A stretch of DNA of 64,000 bases from Tridacna crocea (taxonomy: Eukaryota; Mollusca; Bivalvia; Cardiida; Cardiidae). Below are positions 1-10,942 of the stretch, piece after piece. How positions within the stretch are numbered: position 1 is the first letter of the stretch; each line of letters starts with the position of its first letter. The notes under the pieces were generated by a model. It was not told where the DNA came from. It did not search any database and saw only the letters and a list, made by a program, of their open reading frames with translations. Made by a program: the position numbers and the translations under genes. The DNA is taken from NCBI GenBank assembly GCA_943736015.1, contig OX031059.1, positions 47,813,159 to 47,877,158 of the forward strand. The letters run 5' to 3'.

Positions 1-1175
1 AAAACTCTGGTTGCCATGGCAACCAAAATGGAATTTTTTAGCAAATTCTTTAAAAATCTTCTCCTCTGTAACCGCTCGTCGGATTTTGAAATTATTTCAC
101 AGATATGTTCCTTTGGTGACCCTTTTCAAAAATTGTTTGTGAAATTTTGATCCGTCAAAAATTGTGGCTCTGGTTAATGGGGGCTACTTGCACTATACAG
201 AAATCAAGGAATTCTTTAAAAATCTTCTCCTCTGAAACCGCTGGTCGGATTTTGAAATAATTTCACAGATATGTTCCTTGGGTGACCCTTTTCAAAAACT
301 GTTCGTGAAATTTTGATCCGTCAAAAAATGTGGCTCTGGTGAATGGGAGCTACTTGCACTATACAGAAATCAAGGAATTCTTAAAAAATCTTCTTCTCTG
401 AAACCGCTGGTCAGATTTTGAAATAATTTCACAGATATGTTCCCTGGGTGACCCTTTTCAAAAATGTTCACGAAATTTTGATTTGTCAAGAAATATGGCT
501 CTGGTGAATGGGGGCTACTTGCACTATAGGGAAATGAGGAAATTCTTAAATTTTTTTTTTCTCTGAAACCGATGGTCAGATTTTGAAATAATTTCTCAGG
601 GATGTTCCTTGGGTGACCCTTTTCAAAATGTTTTCGCGAAATTTTGATTGGTCAAGAAATATGGCTCTGGTGAATGGGGGCTACTTGCACTATATGGAAA
701 TGAAGAAATTCCTGAAAATTCTTCTTCTCTGAAACTCCTGGTCAGATTTTAAAATAATTTGACAGGGATGTTCCTTGGATGATCCTTGCTCTTGTGAATG
801 GGAGCTACTTGCACTATATGGACATGATGAAATTCTTAAAAATTCTCTCTCTGTGAAACTCCTGGTCAGATTTAAAAAAAAAAATTCCGAAATGTTCCTT
901 GGGTGACCCTTTTGAAAACTTGTTTGTAAATTTGGTCCATCAAGAAACATGGCTCTCGTGGATGGGGGATACTTGCTCTTATACAGAAATGAAGAATTCT
1001 TAAAAATTCTTCTTTTTGAAACTGATGGTCAGATTTCGAAATGAATTTTACAGGTGACCTTTTGAAAATTGCTTAGCAAAATTATAAATTTGGTTTCAAT
1101 ACCTCAAAAAAAAAAAGGCTATGGTCATCTCAAAAATTCAGGTGAGCGATCCAGGGCCATCTTAGCCCTCTTGTT
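1..1175 (-). repeat. Pearl/Helentron-like element: array of ~163 bp units, cut by the left window edge
   Basis: About seven direct copies of a ~163 bp unit follow one another; each holds TCTGAAACCGCTGGTCAGAT, a GATATGTTCCTTGGGTGACC box and TGGGGGCTACTTGCACTATA. Later units are shorter and more diverged. The array ends near 1175 in GGCCATCTTAGCCCTCTTGT, which read on the - strand is the hairpin-bearing start AACAAGAGGGC... common in bivalve elements. Tandem cores of this size are the hallmark of pearl/HINE elements. The other end is outside the window. Confidence 0.55.
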
Positions 1176-1538
1176 TTCAAAAGTACTGAAGGAAGTGCAC
1201 ACAGAAATGCTTTACACATAGTTAATGTTTTGATATGCCAAGGTTCTTTCCTTAGATACAATGTTAAGAAACCCCTTACCCTTCAAAATAGTAGTAGTAT
1301 ACGGGGATCAGGGTTTTGTTTGTCTTTCTGACTATTTGTATATCCATACGTGTGAATTTTTTATCCATAGTAGTACAGTTTTCAATCAATTTGGCTGATG
1401 ATTTATGGAAACGCACTATCAGTGTAACCATATGAACTTTTGCACCAGCAGTTTTGGTAGTGAGTTGTCAAATGGTCTGAAATTTATGACCCTTTGAATC
1501 CTCAGAATTAAATTTTTAGTTGACTATTTTTGAAGACT
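1176..1538. other. No gene seen
   Basis: AT-rich sequence between the tandem array and the first MITE relic. No open frame or repeat family was recognised here. Confidence 0.5.
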
Positions 1539-1741
1539 GGTTTTTATGGCTCTGAGATAGAAACCTTTTCAAAACCTTGTGGGAAAAGGTGATAGTGCTG
1601 GTAACCAGCATTTCTCCTTTTCCTACAATGTTTTCTATCCTGCTGAAAACAATTTCAATTTTTGAAATGTGTTTATTTTGTCAGCTGCAACTACATTGAA
1701 TATGGACCTGTCCAAAATTTTGTCATTTGGTAAAGAGTTAT
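1539..1741 (+). mobile_element. pal-TTAA MITE, decayed copy
   Basis: The left end is lost, but the 'ggtttttatggctctgagat' arm, the palindrome (stem GTGGGAAAAGG.., centre GCTGGTAACCAGC) and the right terminus TTTGGTAAAGAGTTA remain. Stem arms carry several mismatches, so it is an old copy. Confidence 0.75.
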
Positions 1742-1803
1742 TGTCGTAGCCTTGGCTTTGTCTTCATGCAAAAAGTTTACAATTTTGTAAAATCTGTCAT
1801 TGC

Positions 1804-2034
1804 TTAACCCTTTACCAAACAATCCCTGGTTTTTACGGCTCTGAGTTGGAAGGCTTATTTGAAAACATTGTGGGAAAAGGAGAAAATGCTGGTAACCAGC
1901 ATTTTCTCCTTTTCCCACAATGTTTTCTACCCTGCTGGAAACAAATTTCAATGTTTGAGTTACGTTTATTTTGTCTTCTGCAAGTGCTTTCAATTTGGAC
2001 CAGTTAAAAATCTTGTTGTTTGGGAAAGGGTTAA
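1804..2034 (+). mobile_element. pal-TTAA MITE, full-length copy
   Basis: TTAACCCTTTACCA at the left and TTTGGGAAAGGGTTAA at the right enclose a near-perfect central palindrome. It belongs to the group with the CCCTGGTTTTTA left arm and the CTGGAAACAAATTTC right arm. Confidence 0.92.
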
Positions 2035-2660
2035 AGTTATCAGCTTTAAACTTGGACAAATTGTGTTATATTGAAATGGGAACCCATACATCTGGGACAG
2101 TAAACCATCAGTTTTTGACACAGTTATGCCCCTTTTCCTACTTACAAATTTTCCTGAAAATTAAGTGCCTGCAGTGCCAAGCATGCAGGTCTTTTGTTTT
2201 TCCTGATCCAGTGACAGGTATGTATGTGGCGGAGTTGTGGGGGGGGGGTATTCCTGAGGCTGCAATACTTCTGGTTGACAGGATTGGTTTTCTTAAAATT
2301 TCTGAAAGAATGTAGGCTAAACTGGATTCATGCTTTAGTTAGAGCCCATGTACAAGAAAACTGATGCGTTATGGACTAAGTTACTGACATTCAGCTGATT
2401 CGATAGTATTGGAACTTTAGACAGTGTAAAATGAAAAAGGCCTATAAGGATGAAAGTAAAAGTCCAGTGTTTGTTGGCTGCACAGGTGTTAAAACCAATA
2501 TCTGTTAGGTAATGGGTAAATCTAATATTCATTGAAAAGAAAGATTATACTATGTGTAATACTCTTGCTTCATCCTTTTTTAATGAAATGCTAAATTCTC
2601 TACAATAGTATGTACACACCTGGATCTATAAGTGGTTGAACTTCAAAGCCACCTAAATCT

Positions 2661-2772
2661 TTAACGATAACAAAGTTTCATCGACCCTGAGAAAGAAGCC
2701 TTTTGAAAACATTGTGGGATAAGGACAACATGCTAGTCAGCATTTTCCCTTTTTCTGCAGTGTTTTCTACCT
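2661..2772 (+). mobile_element. pal-TTAA MITE, left part only, decayed
   Basis: The left arm CGACCCTGAGAAAGAAGCC and a mismatched palindrome are present; the right arm is missing after GTTTTCTACCTT. Confidence 0.65.
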
Positions 2773-3002
2773 TGCCTTTGTAATAGAACATTATGATATT
2801 GTCATGCCATTATTTATACCACATTAAGATAGTTGTCTGCATTTTTTTCTTCACTACGAACTAGTTTGAAAATTAGTTGTTTTGTAAAAAGTGACAGAAG
2901 GGTGGGACGTGGGGGAATCTAGGATTTTATTATCCTACCAATCTTAAAAAAAAGATATATTTTAGGATAGATTAAGTCTGAACTGAGCTGGCAATTTTGA
3001 AA

Positions 3003-3297
3003 TTAACCCATTACCAAACAGTCCCTGGTTTTTACAACCCTGAGATAGAAGCCTTTTGGAAACACTGTGGGCAAATGTATTTTTACCAGTTTTCAAATTT
3101 GACTCTGTGTCATGGAGAAAGGGGGTTTCATGTAAAATTCCAACTTTTGCTAAAATCTCCTTCAGTTCCCATCAAAATTTCACACCCACCCTTTTCTCCT
3201 TTGACCACCTGATTTACCAACAACCTTCACTTTTGTAAAAAGAGACTTGTTTGGGGAGCATAATCCATCTATATGTATACACGGCTCCTGTTTATAT
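3003..3297. mobile_element. MITE left end fused to a pearl-like fragment
   Basis: TTAACCCATTACCA and the left arm of a + MITE run to about 3090 and stop inside the palindrome. There the sequence changes to the 'gtgtcatggagaaagggggt' type seen in the 54 kb pearl-like element and ends in GGGGAGCATAA...GGCTCCTGTTT, the same terminal block. One element has interrupted or truncated the other. Confidence 0.6.
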
Positions 3298-5201
3298 ATG
3301 CTGGTACCCTACATGACTTGGAATATGAATACAAAGTCTGCCCTTTGAAAAATTTAGTTCAGAAAGTGATGAATCAGTTCCTTTACCAGCAGACAAAAGT
3401 TTAGACTGATCCACATTGAAAGCACTTGTAGAGGGACAAAAAGTATAGCTGAAATGATTGGGTTTGGTCTTGACAATGTTGTTGAAAATGTGTGAACAGT
3501 AAAAAATCCTGATAATACCAGCACTTTATATCATTTCCCATGTTGTACTCCAAAGGATTCTTTCTTAACTCAAGAGTCATATTAGATGTGGTATTGTTTG
3601 GTGACTGGTTAAAAGTGTGGATTGAAATTTGAGTTAATGAGTCTTATACTGCAACACATTAGAGCAGAGCTATAAATGTTGATGAATCTGAACTACTTTT
3701 ATTGTAGAATGAATAATTAAAAGGACTTTGCTCTAAAATAACCATGCTAATGTAAAATACAGATTGCCATAAACATGGTTTTTTTTAAAAACAGCCATGA
3801 CTTACAATGTGGTCTTATGTCTTCAACATGTTAAATTTTACATACATAATTATGTCCATATTGAAAGCATCATCTTCGTGAGCCAAGGTTACGACCACTA
3901 CGTGGATCTTACCTTGACTGATTGAGCCTGATTTTGAGATTCCTGTGATGCGCCCTCTATTGGATGCTGGTTATTACCCCCCTTTACATCATATTTCTAC
4001 AAGCCAATGAAATATTGTTTTACAAACCGCTTACGAATACACATGAAGCGATAAGCAGACATCCACGTGGGTTTCCATGTTTACCTTCTATTCAAAAGGT
4101 AGAGACCTTATTCTATTTTTATCAAATATGAAATGCAATGAGCGATTTCATTTGTTGCAGTTAGAGCTGGCTGCATCCAATAAAAAAGCGTATCCGGGGA
4201 ATGTAAAAATCAAGCTCGAACTGCCAAGGGTAGAGTAGCGTAATGAATTGTCAGCCTTGGCTTGCGAAGATGTGAAAGCATTTGTCAGCAGTGAATTAGA
4301 TGTGGCTGGAACAAGAGAATATCCTCTTGAAAGGGTAAAAATTTGTTGAAAAAGGGACAAAAAATGCTGGTAATCATGGTTCAAATCACCCCTCCCAAAC
4401 TTGAAAACAGGATTATTTGGGGAAGGATTCGGTAGAGTAGCTGTCAATCAATAGGCATATAATACAAGACAGGCTTATTATGGCTATTCTATGCTGTAGA
4501 ATGCTGTATACATGTATTTTCTATTAGTGACAATGATCCTGATAGGGGTTTTTGACAGGTTGGTTTGAACACAATGCTTGTCTTTTACAGAGTAGTTTAG
4601 ATGCCCTTTCTTCTTACATACTCTGATAATTCAAGCCTTGATTTTGATTGTAGGTGATAGTAGCATAAGTTGTGCTTAGCATCCTAATGATTAATTTTTA
4701 TTCAGCTCGTCTGAGCATGAAGTGCTCAAGTTGAGCTTTTGTGACCAAGCTGTGTTTGGAGTCTTTTGAGTGTGGTACAACATCTATCTTGCAGTCATCA
4801 ACAATTACCTTGAGTGTACTCTGTAGGCCACAGTTTCTATCAGATAATAATGGAAATTGATCAAAATGTTTATCTTGACAGTATTTCAGAGATCTTTGGG
4901 GTTGGATCTCATTGGATCAAAAAAGCCAGTCAGTGGGTCCAAATACATTCTGTCTCCTCCACACAGTTTCACAAACTGTACATGCAGCAAGATAACCAAC
5001 TGGAAGGGGACTCGGTATTGCTCTGCAATACTATCAGAATACTTGTTTTATTACAGTAGCATTTTGATTTGAGAAACTATTTTTAAAGACTTTGTGGTTT
5101 GGTACACAACAGAAAAGCTTCTGGAGTAAATGTTTCAACATCCTGCAGTTGCCTGTCCTTCTGTATCTCTAAATTAATAAGCCACACCAAAAAATTAGAG
5201 A
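3298..5201. other. Upstream flank or intron of FAM110; MITE relics only
   Basis: Two strongly decayed MITE remnants are recognisable (about 3380-3480 and 4245-4440, from GAAAGCACTTG/GAAAGCATTTG and a broken stem). Around 4700-4760 lies an AGCTCGTCTGAGC...GAGCTTTTG segment also seen at 25075. No coding exon could be supported. Confidence 0.5.
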
Positions 5202-5291
5202 TTAAAGAATTTGACATCTTTATCTTGATTCTATTTCATTTGTAATTTAAAGAATTTAACATCTTTATCTTGATTCTGTTTCATTTGTAAT
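5202..5291 (+). repeat. Tandem duplication 2 x 45 bp beside a splice acceptor
   Basis: The unit starting TTAAAGAATTTGACATCTTT occurs at 5202 and again at 5247 with two changes. The second copy ends 27 bases before the FAM110 exon and may supply or disturb its branch-point region. Confidence 0.85.
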
Positions 5292-5318
5292 AATAATGTT
5301 TTTTTTTTCTGTTTTCAG

Positions 5319-5442
5319 CTAACCATCGAAAGAGTGCCGTGGAGTTGCTGGCAGCTTCTAAAGCTGAGTATGTGAAAAGTTCTGAAGTTTTAAATCACAA
5401 ACAGGAATTGAAGCATCCGGAAAACCTGTCTATTGGTAACAG
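5319..5442 (+). CDS. FAM110: FAM110 family protein, internal exon carrying the N-terminal conserved block
   Basis: This exon lies between a polypyrimidine/TTTTCAG acceptor and an AACAG/GTGAGA donor. It holds two bases, 40 codons and two bases, so it starts and ends in mid-codon. The peptide contains SAVELLAASKAEYVKS followed by EVLNHKQE, which matches the N-terminal conserved block of vertebrate FAM110A/B/C (SAVE-L-A-KA-YVKS-EV-N-KQE). FAM110 proteins are small, largely disordered proteins reported at centrosomes and spindle poles; their biochemical role is poorly known. An earlier exon with the start codon and the usual short leader must exist; I could not find it between position 1 and 5318, so it is probably outside the window. 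The exon follows directly on a 2 x 45 bp tandem duplication. Confidence 0.8.
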
Positions 5443-6147
5443 GTGAGACTTAAACTTAGTACATGTACCAGCTTAATAGAATTTTATACTTGTGAGTTTG
5501 AACTCTTTTGCAGATAATTTAGATGATGCTCAAATGATGAGATTTGTCTGTGATATGGAAGAAAGTTCTAAACACAAGAAAATGCTGGTCAAAGTGTGCT
5601 TTATTTTTGGCTTTCTCATCACCTCCTAAAACTGACTTGCAGCAGTCAACTTTGAAAATGTCCATGCACAGCATGAATGGCTTTTGATATAAATATGAAT
5701 ACACATAAAAATGTTGCTGCAAAAACAGAAATTGCTCATTCACTTTTCAGTTTGGCTGCTTTGTGATAGAACATTATGATATTGTAATTGTCCTGTTGTT
5801 GGCAGTGCATTCATTTTGTTCACAACAATAACTTTTTTTCGGATATCTCTATTAATACTTGGTTCATTTTTCTTAAATTGTAGGTCTTCAAAAGAAAAAT
5901 ATAGCTCCTCCTATCCTTTTTAGAAGTTTCCAGAGTTGAGTACGCTAGAATGCAGCTTTGTTTTAAAAATTTTTGTAGGGCATTTCATCAACCTCCTTAC
6001 CCCCATATCCTCATGAACCAACGGCTAGCTATGCCCTTGATGTCCTTGCAACGAACAGATTGAATTCATAAAAGGAAGCTGATCAGTGCCCTCAAAATAG
6101 CAAATAAACAAGTTTAAAAAGCTTTCTACTGTTCAGTTTTACATGGG
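5443..6147. other. FAM110 intron, no feature
   Basis: Plain AT-rich intron sequence. The open frame on the - strand near 5519-5743 has no supporting signal. Confidence 0.5.
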
Positions 6148-6325
6148 TTAACCCTTTACCACACAGCAACATTTTGGAATCATCAGTAGTAAAGGAGGTT
6201 ACAGACAGCAACTCAAATGATTTTCAAATGATAGTATTTGTCCTTGAACAGGTGGAAAACTGTTGGAAAAGAAGAAAATGCTGGTTACCAGCATTTTCTT
6301 CTTTCCCTACTATGTTTTCAATATG
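6148..6325 (-). mobile_element. pal-TTAA MITE, copy lacking its right end
   Basis: TTAACCCTTTACCA starts the copy; the palindrome has centre TGCTGGTTACCAGCA. The terminal arm beyond the stem is missing and the 157 bp duplicated segment of 6354-6680 begins shortly after. Confidence 0.75.
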
Positions 6326-6353
6326 CATCCTGTTCAGCATTATTAGTGTATTA

Positions 6354-6680
6354 TTTAGTGTACATTCAGTTGTATCTTATTTTATGTGAATGCATTTTTC
6401 AGGGCTTTAACCCATTACCACACAATCCCTACTTTTGACGCCCCTGAGAAAGAAGCCTTTTGAAAACACTGTGGGAAAAAGAAAAAATGCTGGTAACCAG
6501 CATTTTCTCCTTTTCCCACAGTGTTTTCTGTCCAAATGCTTTCATTTTGAACCAGTCTAAAATTTTGTCGTGTGGTAAAGAGTTAATAGAGCTTCAGATA
6601 AGAGGAAGTGATGGTATTCTTAAGTTATTATTGCTCTTTGAAACCCTTTGTTGTGTGTACCAATATTAGAATCATATTAA
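6354..6680 (+). repeat. Duplicated segment, copy 1 (filled with a MITE)
   Basis: The sequence TTTAGTGTACATTCAGTTGT... at 6354-6410 continues at 6587-6680, interrupted only by the MITE. The same ~150 bp reads through without interruption at 19003-19153 in the same intron. Outside these limits the two loci do not match. Confidence 0.9.
6407..6586 (+). mobile_element. pal-TTAA MITE, short copy with proven TTAA target
   Basis: TTAACCCATTACCA to GGTAAAGAGTTAA. The right arm is shortened by an internal deletion. The stem carries ACTGTGGG on one side and CCCACAGT on the other, a matched pair of changes. The empty counterpart at 19056-19059 has a single TTAA. Confidence 0.95.
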
Positions 6681-6890
6681 CTCTTTACTCCACAGATACT
6701 CATTTCTACGCACTGCTTGCAGGAGCCTTTGGAAAACATTGTGGTAAAAGGTGAAATTGCTCGTGACGTGCAATTTCACCTTTTGCCACAATGTTTTCTA
6801 CATTATCAAAAGGTGTCATATACACGTAAGAAATGGCTTCATCCTTGCTGTTATTTAGGGTCAGTTAGAGATTATGTGGTGAAGGATTAA
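6677..6890. mobile_element. pal-TTAA MITE, subfamily 2
   Basis: Same TTAACTCTTTACT terminus and layout, but the stem core reads GGTGAAATTGCTCGTGACGT and its inverted partner GCAATTTCACC. The right end GGTGAAGGATTAA is partly decayed. Confidence 0.85.
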
Positions 6891-7094
6891 TGTTGTCTCT
6901 GCATATTTGTCAGATAGTCGATGTGATGGAAACTTTTCATGCAATATGTCCATCAATTCCCGTCCTTTTTTTTTAGCTCAGTTGTTTTTCGTAGAAAATG
7001 TCATGGTTTGTCACACCGATGATGTAGTTGTCCGTTTCATCATGCAATAACTTTGACATTTTCTCATGTCTCAGTTATTACCGAAGACATTTAC

Positions 7095-7325
7095 TTAACT
7101 CTTTACCACACGAGAAAATTTTAGACTTGTCAGAACTGAAAGCATTTGCAGATGACAAAATAAAAGTGACTGAAAATGTGAAATTTGTTTTGTGAAGGGT
7201 TAAAAAAACATTGTGGGAAAAGGAGAAAATGCTGGTTACCAGCATTTTATCCTTTTCCCACAATGTTTTCTAAAGGCTTCTCTCTCAGGGGCGTCAAAAG
7301 TAGGGATTATGTGGTAATGGATTAA
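7095..7325 (-). mobile_element. pal-TTAA MITE, full-length
   Basis: Starts TTAACTCTTTACCA and ends GTGGTAATGGATTAA; centre GGTTACC as expected for this orientation. The terminal TTAA is shared with the next copy. Confidence 0.9.
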
Positions 7326-7549
7326 CTCTTTACCACGCAATCCCAACTTTTAATGACCTTGAGAAAGAAAGCTTTTGAAAACATTGTGGGAAAAGGAGAA
7401 AATGCTGGTAACCAGCATTTTCTCCTTTTCCCACAATGTTTTCTACCCTTCCCAAACCAAGTTTAATGTTTTCAGTCACAGTTATTTTTGTCTTTGCAAA
7501 TGCTTTCAATTTGGACTAGTCTAAAATTTTGTCGTTTGGTAAAGAGTAA
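7322..7549 (+). mobile_element. pal-TTAA MITE, full-length, head-to-head with the previous copy
   Basis: TTAACTCTTTACCA opposite in orientation to the preceding MITE and sharing its TTAA. The stem is perfect over more than 60 bases. The right TTAA has changed to GTAA. Confidence 0.9.
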
Positions 7550-7661
7550 AATGTGGGCTTTTTTTTTTACCATCATGGAGGGACTGTGTATCAGAAGAAT
7601 CCCTTTTGTGGATACAGAATTTTCACTGAAAATGAACTGCAGCTGAGCCTTTGCACCAGAC

Positions 7662-7876
7662 TTACCCTTTCCCAAACAATCCCTGGTTTTTATGACCCTG
7701 AGATAGAAACCTTTTGAAAACACTGTGGGAAAAGGAGAAAATCCTGGTAACCAGCATTTTCTCCTTTTCCCAAAATGTTTTCTACCCTTCTGGAAACAAT
7801 TTTTGAGTTGTGTTTATTTTTTCGTCTGCAAGTGCTTTCAATTTGGACAAGACTAAAATTTTGTCTTAAATGTTAA
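7662..7876 (+). mobile_element. pal-TTAA MITE, diverged ends
   Basis: The left end reads TTACCCTTTCCCA, the stem CACTGTGGG/CCCAAAATG is no longer matched, and the right terminus is decayed to TTGTCTTAAATGTTAA. Confidence 0.8.
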
Positions 7877-8130
7877 AAAGTAATGGCAGCCAAGCTTTGG
7901 CACTGGCATGCAATGCTTTTGTTAGCTCAGTTGTTTTCAGCTCAGTTGTTTTCAGGGAAAACATCACGGTTTTAAATAGCCTGGGATTGTCTGTGTTATT
8001 GTGCAAAAACTTAAAAATCTAATATATCCACCATTATTGAAGATCTTTACTTCAAACTGGGGCTAGCTGTTTACTATCCAAAGGACATTGTCTGCGCATA
8101 CCATGTCTTCAAAGATTAAACCTGTCTGCT
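7877..8130. repeat. Fragment of a dispersed bivalve-type repeat
   Basis: A duplicated GCTCAGTTGTTTTC and the phrase ATTATTGAAGATCTTTACTTCAAACT recur in related form at 6975-7080, 23855-24400 and 38160-38560. Borders are not clear. Confidence 0.4.
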
Positions 8131-9791
8131 GTGACATCACCAATGCCATATGCTAGGGAGGGCTTACACCTCAGTCCTGTGCTGACATCTTAGCTATTTC
8201 CCAAGCCTGTAGGGGCTGTTTTAATAAATGGCCGGTGCATAGGTTACATGCTAGCTGACCTACGTTGAATCAGTCGCACCAGGTAGTGTTTTATTGAGTA
8301 AACTTTTATTGTACATATAGTTTGAAATTCAAAGTAGCCGTTGTTGCGTAAAAAAGTAGTCAAGTTTTGCACCCAGAATTCCCATATTAGATAGATACCG
8401 GTATGTATTGTAGAATGCCATCTAGCGGGAGGCGAGATAATGATTAAAAGGGGAAACCATCCCAGTATGCAGATAATGATAAAAATATTATTGATACAGT
8501 TATACCCCCTTGATCTAGAATTTTCAACAAAAATGAATTCATTTCTAAAAGCAAATAGAGCTGAGCAATGGCACCTGCCTGTGATGCTGTTGTTTTTGTA
8601 TTCCTTTGCTTAGATATTATTTTTCAACAGGACTGTAAAATGTTTTTATTGCAAGAAGACAACCGTTGTAAAGTAGACAAAGAACATGGAGTACTTAGAG
8701 GTTCTTAAGGTTTATATCTTTGAACTTCTGATATAAAGAAAATACATAATTTTATTATGAATTTCTGATGTAACTATGGATTTTGGATTGACAAAGAAGA
8801 ATTACGGAGATTGATAGATAGCAGACTGTTATCCTGTTACTAAACAATGCCATCCCTCAACTCAGAGAAAGAAGGCTAATGCAACAAAGTGGGAGAAAGA
8901 GAAACTGCCGGTGAATCGTGATGAATGTTTCCTTTTCCCATAATGTTTGTTCTCTTTGCATTGAAAGTGAAATTACATCCTTTGAGACACATTAAATTTG
9001 TTTCCTGCCAATGCACGAAATGTGTACAAGTCTAAATTTTTTATCGTCTTTTGTTAGCGTAGAAACTGCACCTCATTGTCTTAGCAGCAGCATTTTCTCC
9101 ATTAACATTATTTTCAACATTTGCAGTCTTGTCCCAGATGAAAGACCAAGGTAATAGGATAAAAGTAGGCTTCCCAGCTGGAGACCACTCAATCAGTGTA
9201 AATAGTTCAGAAAGTTTATTACTTTCTTGAAAAAAAATCAAAGGACTGAAAGTCCTGAAAGCGGATTTGTTGAACGGTTTCAAGCTATGATTTTATGAAA
9301 GAAAATTAAAATCTTTTATGAGTTTTATCACATGTAATACATGTAGATCTATGAAATATAAACAATACATGTAAATAGACTGAGCAAGGACAATGATAGT
9401 CGAAGCTGTTATACCAAGTGTGCTGTACAGCAACTTTTATTTTATTACTGTTTTAGAGCTTTATTTTGATCGGAAGTATACAGTGTTTAAAAAAAAAAGT
9501 GGAGTTGTGGTGTACTAGCTAAAACTTGAAGTAGAATGGTAAATGTGCAAACATGCAGTCACATAAAAGATGTGGTTTAGATTAAACCTATAACATTGTA
9601 CGATCTTGATAAAAGAATATTTTTTCAAGGCTAACATTAGCATAAACAGAAGAAGTTTTAGAGATAATTATGGCTCTATATAAACGATCTGTCTAATTTA
9701 CACTTGTTTATTTCATCAGAAATCTAAGCTCTTCCTTAAACTTTCAGAATCATTCAAACATTTCACATTTTTTTAGCAGAACGGTGTAGTG
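8131..9791. other. FAM110 intron, nothing recognised except a weak MITE relic
   Basis: A much decayed MITE-like stretch (about 8830-9060: CTCAGAGAAAGAAGGC, a broken stem and GTACAAGTCTAAATTTTTT) is the only repeat seen. No exon is supported. Confidence 0.45.
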
Positions 9792-10154
9792 CATCCTCGG
9801 ATACCCCGGGGTTTCCCTATTTGCTACGCTACATCGACCCCTGGGACAATTAGTTGAATTTCCTTCGCTTTACCGCTGGCCGAATGCTGGCTTTTCATTG
9901 GTTCCATCATCATTTTGTGATGGGCGAGTGTACTGTACGCTATGACGTTTCGTATCGATTTTAGGCGGCTCGCTTTACTGCTGGCCGAATGCTGGCTTTT
10001 CATTGGTTCTATCATCATTTTGTGATGGGCGAGTGGACTGTACGGTATGACCCTTCGTATCGATTTTCGGCGGCTGATTCAAAGTTTTATTAGTCAATTG
10101 TCCCAGGGTCGATGTAGCGTAGCAAATAGGGAGACCCTGGGGTATCCGAGGATG
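9792..10154. mobile_element. Foldback MITE of Mutator-like type with 9 bp target duplication
   Basis: The first ~60 bases, beginning CATCCTCGGATACCCC, return as an inverted copy at 10093-10154 with only a few differences. On both sides stands GGTGTAGTG (9783-9791 and 10155-10163), a perfect 9 bp duplication. Long terminal inverted repeats with 8-10 bp duplications are characteristic of the Mutator (MULE) superfamily. The interior is two copies of a 105 bp unit. There is no transposase, so it is non-autonomous. Confidence 0.88.
9866..10075 (+). repeat. Tandem 2 x 105 bp repeat inside the foldback element
   Basis: The unit from CGCTTTACCGCTGGCCGAAT to GGCGGCT occurs twice back to back with few differences, suggesting recent duplication inside the element. 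Confidence 0.9.
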
Positions 10155-10163
10155 GGTGTAGTG

Positions 10164-10874
10164 TAGCTACATGTAAACATACCCGAAAATACAAACATGT
10201 TGAAAATAAACCAAGATGTATTTACATAAGTAAATATTACTTATTTGAAAAATAGATAAAACACTTCAGTTATTGTTGAGTAAGATAAAAAAAAAAACTG
10301 TAGAAAATAAGACAGTTTTTGCCTCAAGGACTAATTATCATGATAACTCTGTAAAAACAAAGTATTAGGGTCTACAATTGTCGATCAGTTTTAGCAAACA
10401 TACACAAACTTGATCAAAGAGTGCAATAAATGCTTAACATTAACTTTCACATGTATGCAATATGAATTTTTTACACCATAATTATTGTTGAACTCTTGAC
10501 ATGAGGACAAAATTTTTGCCTGTCCCAAATTAAAACCAACTATTCAGATTTTCATACTCTGGCCAAACTAAAAAATGACTTGTCACTGGTTTGTATTTGT
10601 AAAGGTTAGAAAATTACAGAAAAAAAAAAGAAATACTGATGTCTTGTTTTCCAACAATGTTTACATGATCCCTTCTACATAGGACTCATAAAACACAGGA
10701 ATCATTGCCTGTTAAAAGGCTAAAAAAAGGAAAATCCTCAAATTCTCCCAATTTAACTTTGTTTGACACAAAATTCATGGGTCAAATACTGGTCACGTTT
10801 GGATAAACCATAAGGCATTCCATCCAAATACTGATTATTATATGTATATATCTGTAACAGTTCTGCTAAATAGT
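10164..10874. other. FAM110 intron, nothing recognised
   Basis: AT-rich, no open frame or repeat family identified. Confidence 0.5.
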
Positions 10875-10942
10875 CCCCCAAGGCTGGGATTGAACCCAGA
10901 ATCTTCAGGTCCCAAGTCAAATGGTCGACCACATTGCTACAA
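10875..10942 (-). mobile_element. tRNA-like SINE head
   Basis: On the - strand GGGTTCAATCCCAGCC is a good B box of an internal RNA polymerase III promoter, preceded by a poor A-box region. It looks like the head of a tRNA-derived SINE rather than a functional tRNA; the body was not recognised. Confidence 0.4.

Noticed and set aside
10875-10942. Possible tRNA gene on the - strand
   Set aside because: The B box is good, but the A-box region and the acceptor stem do not pair convincingly; a SINE head is more likely.
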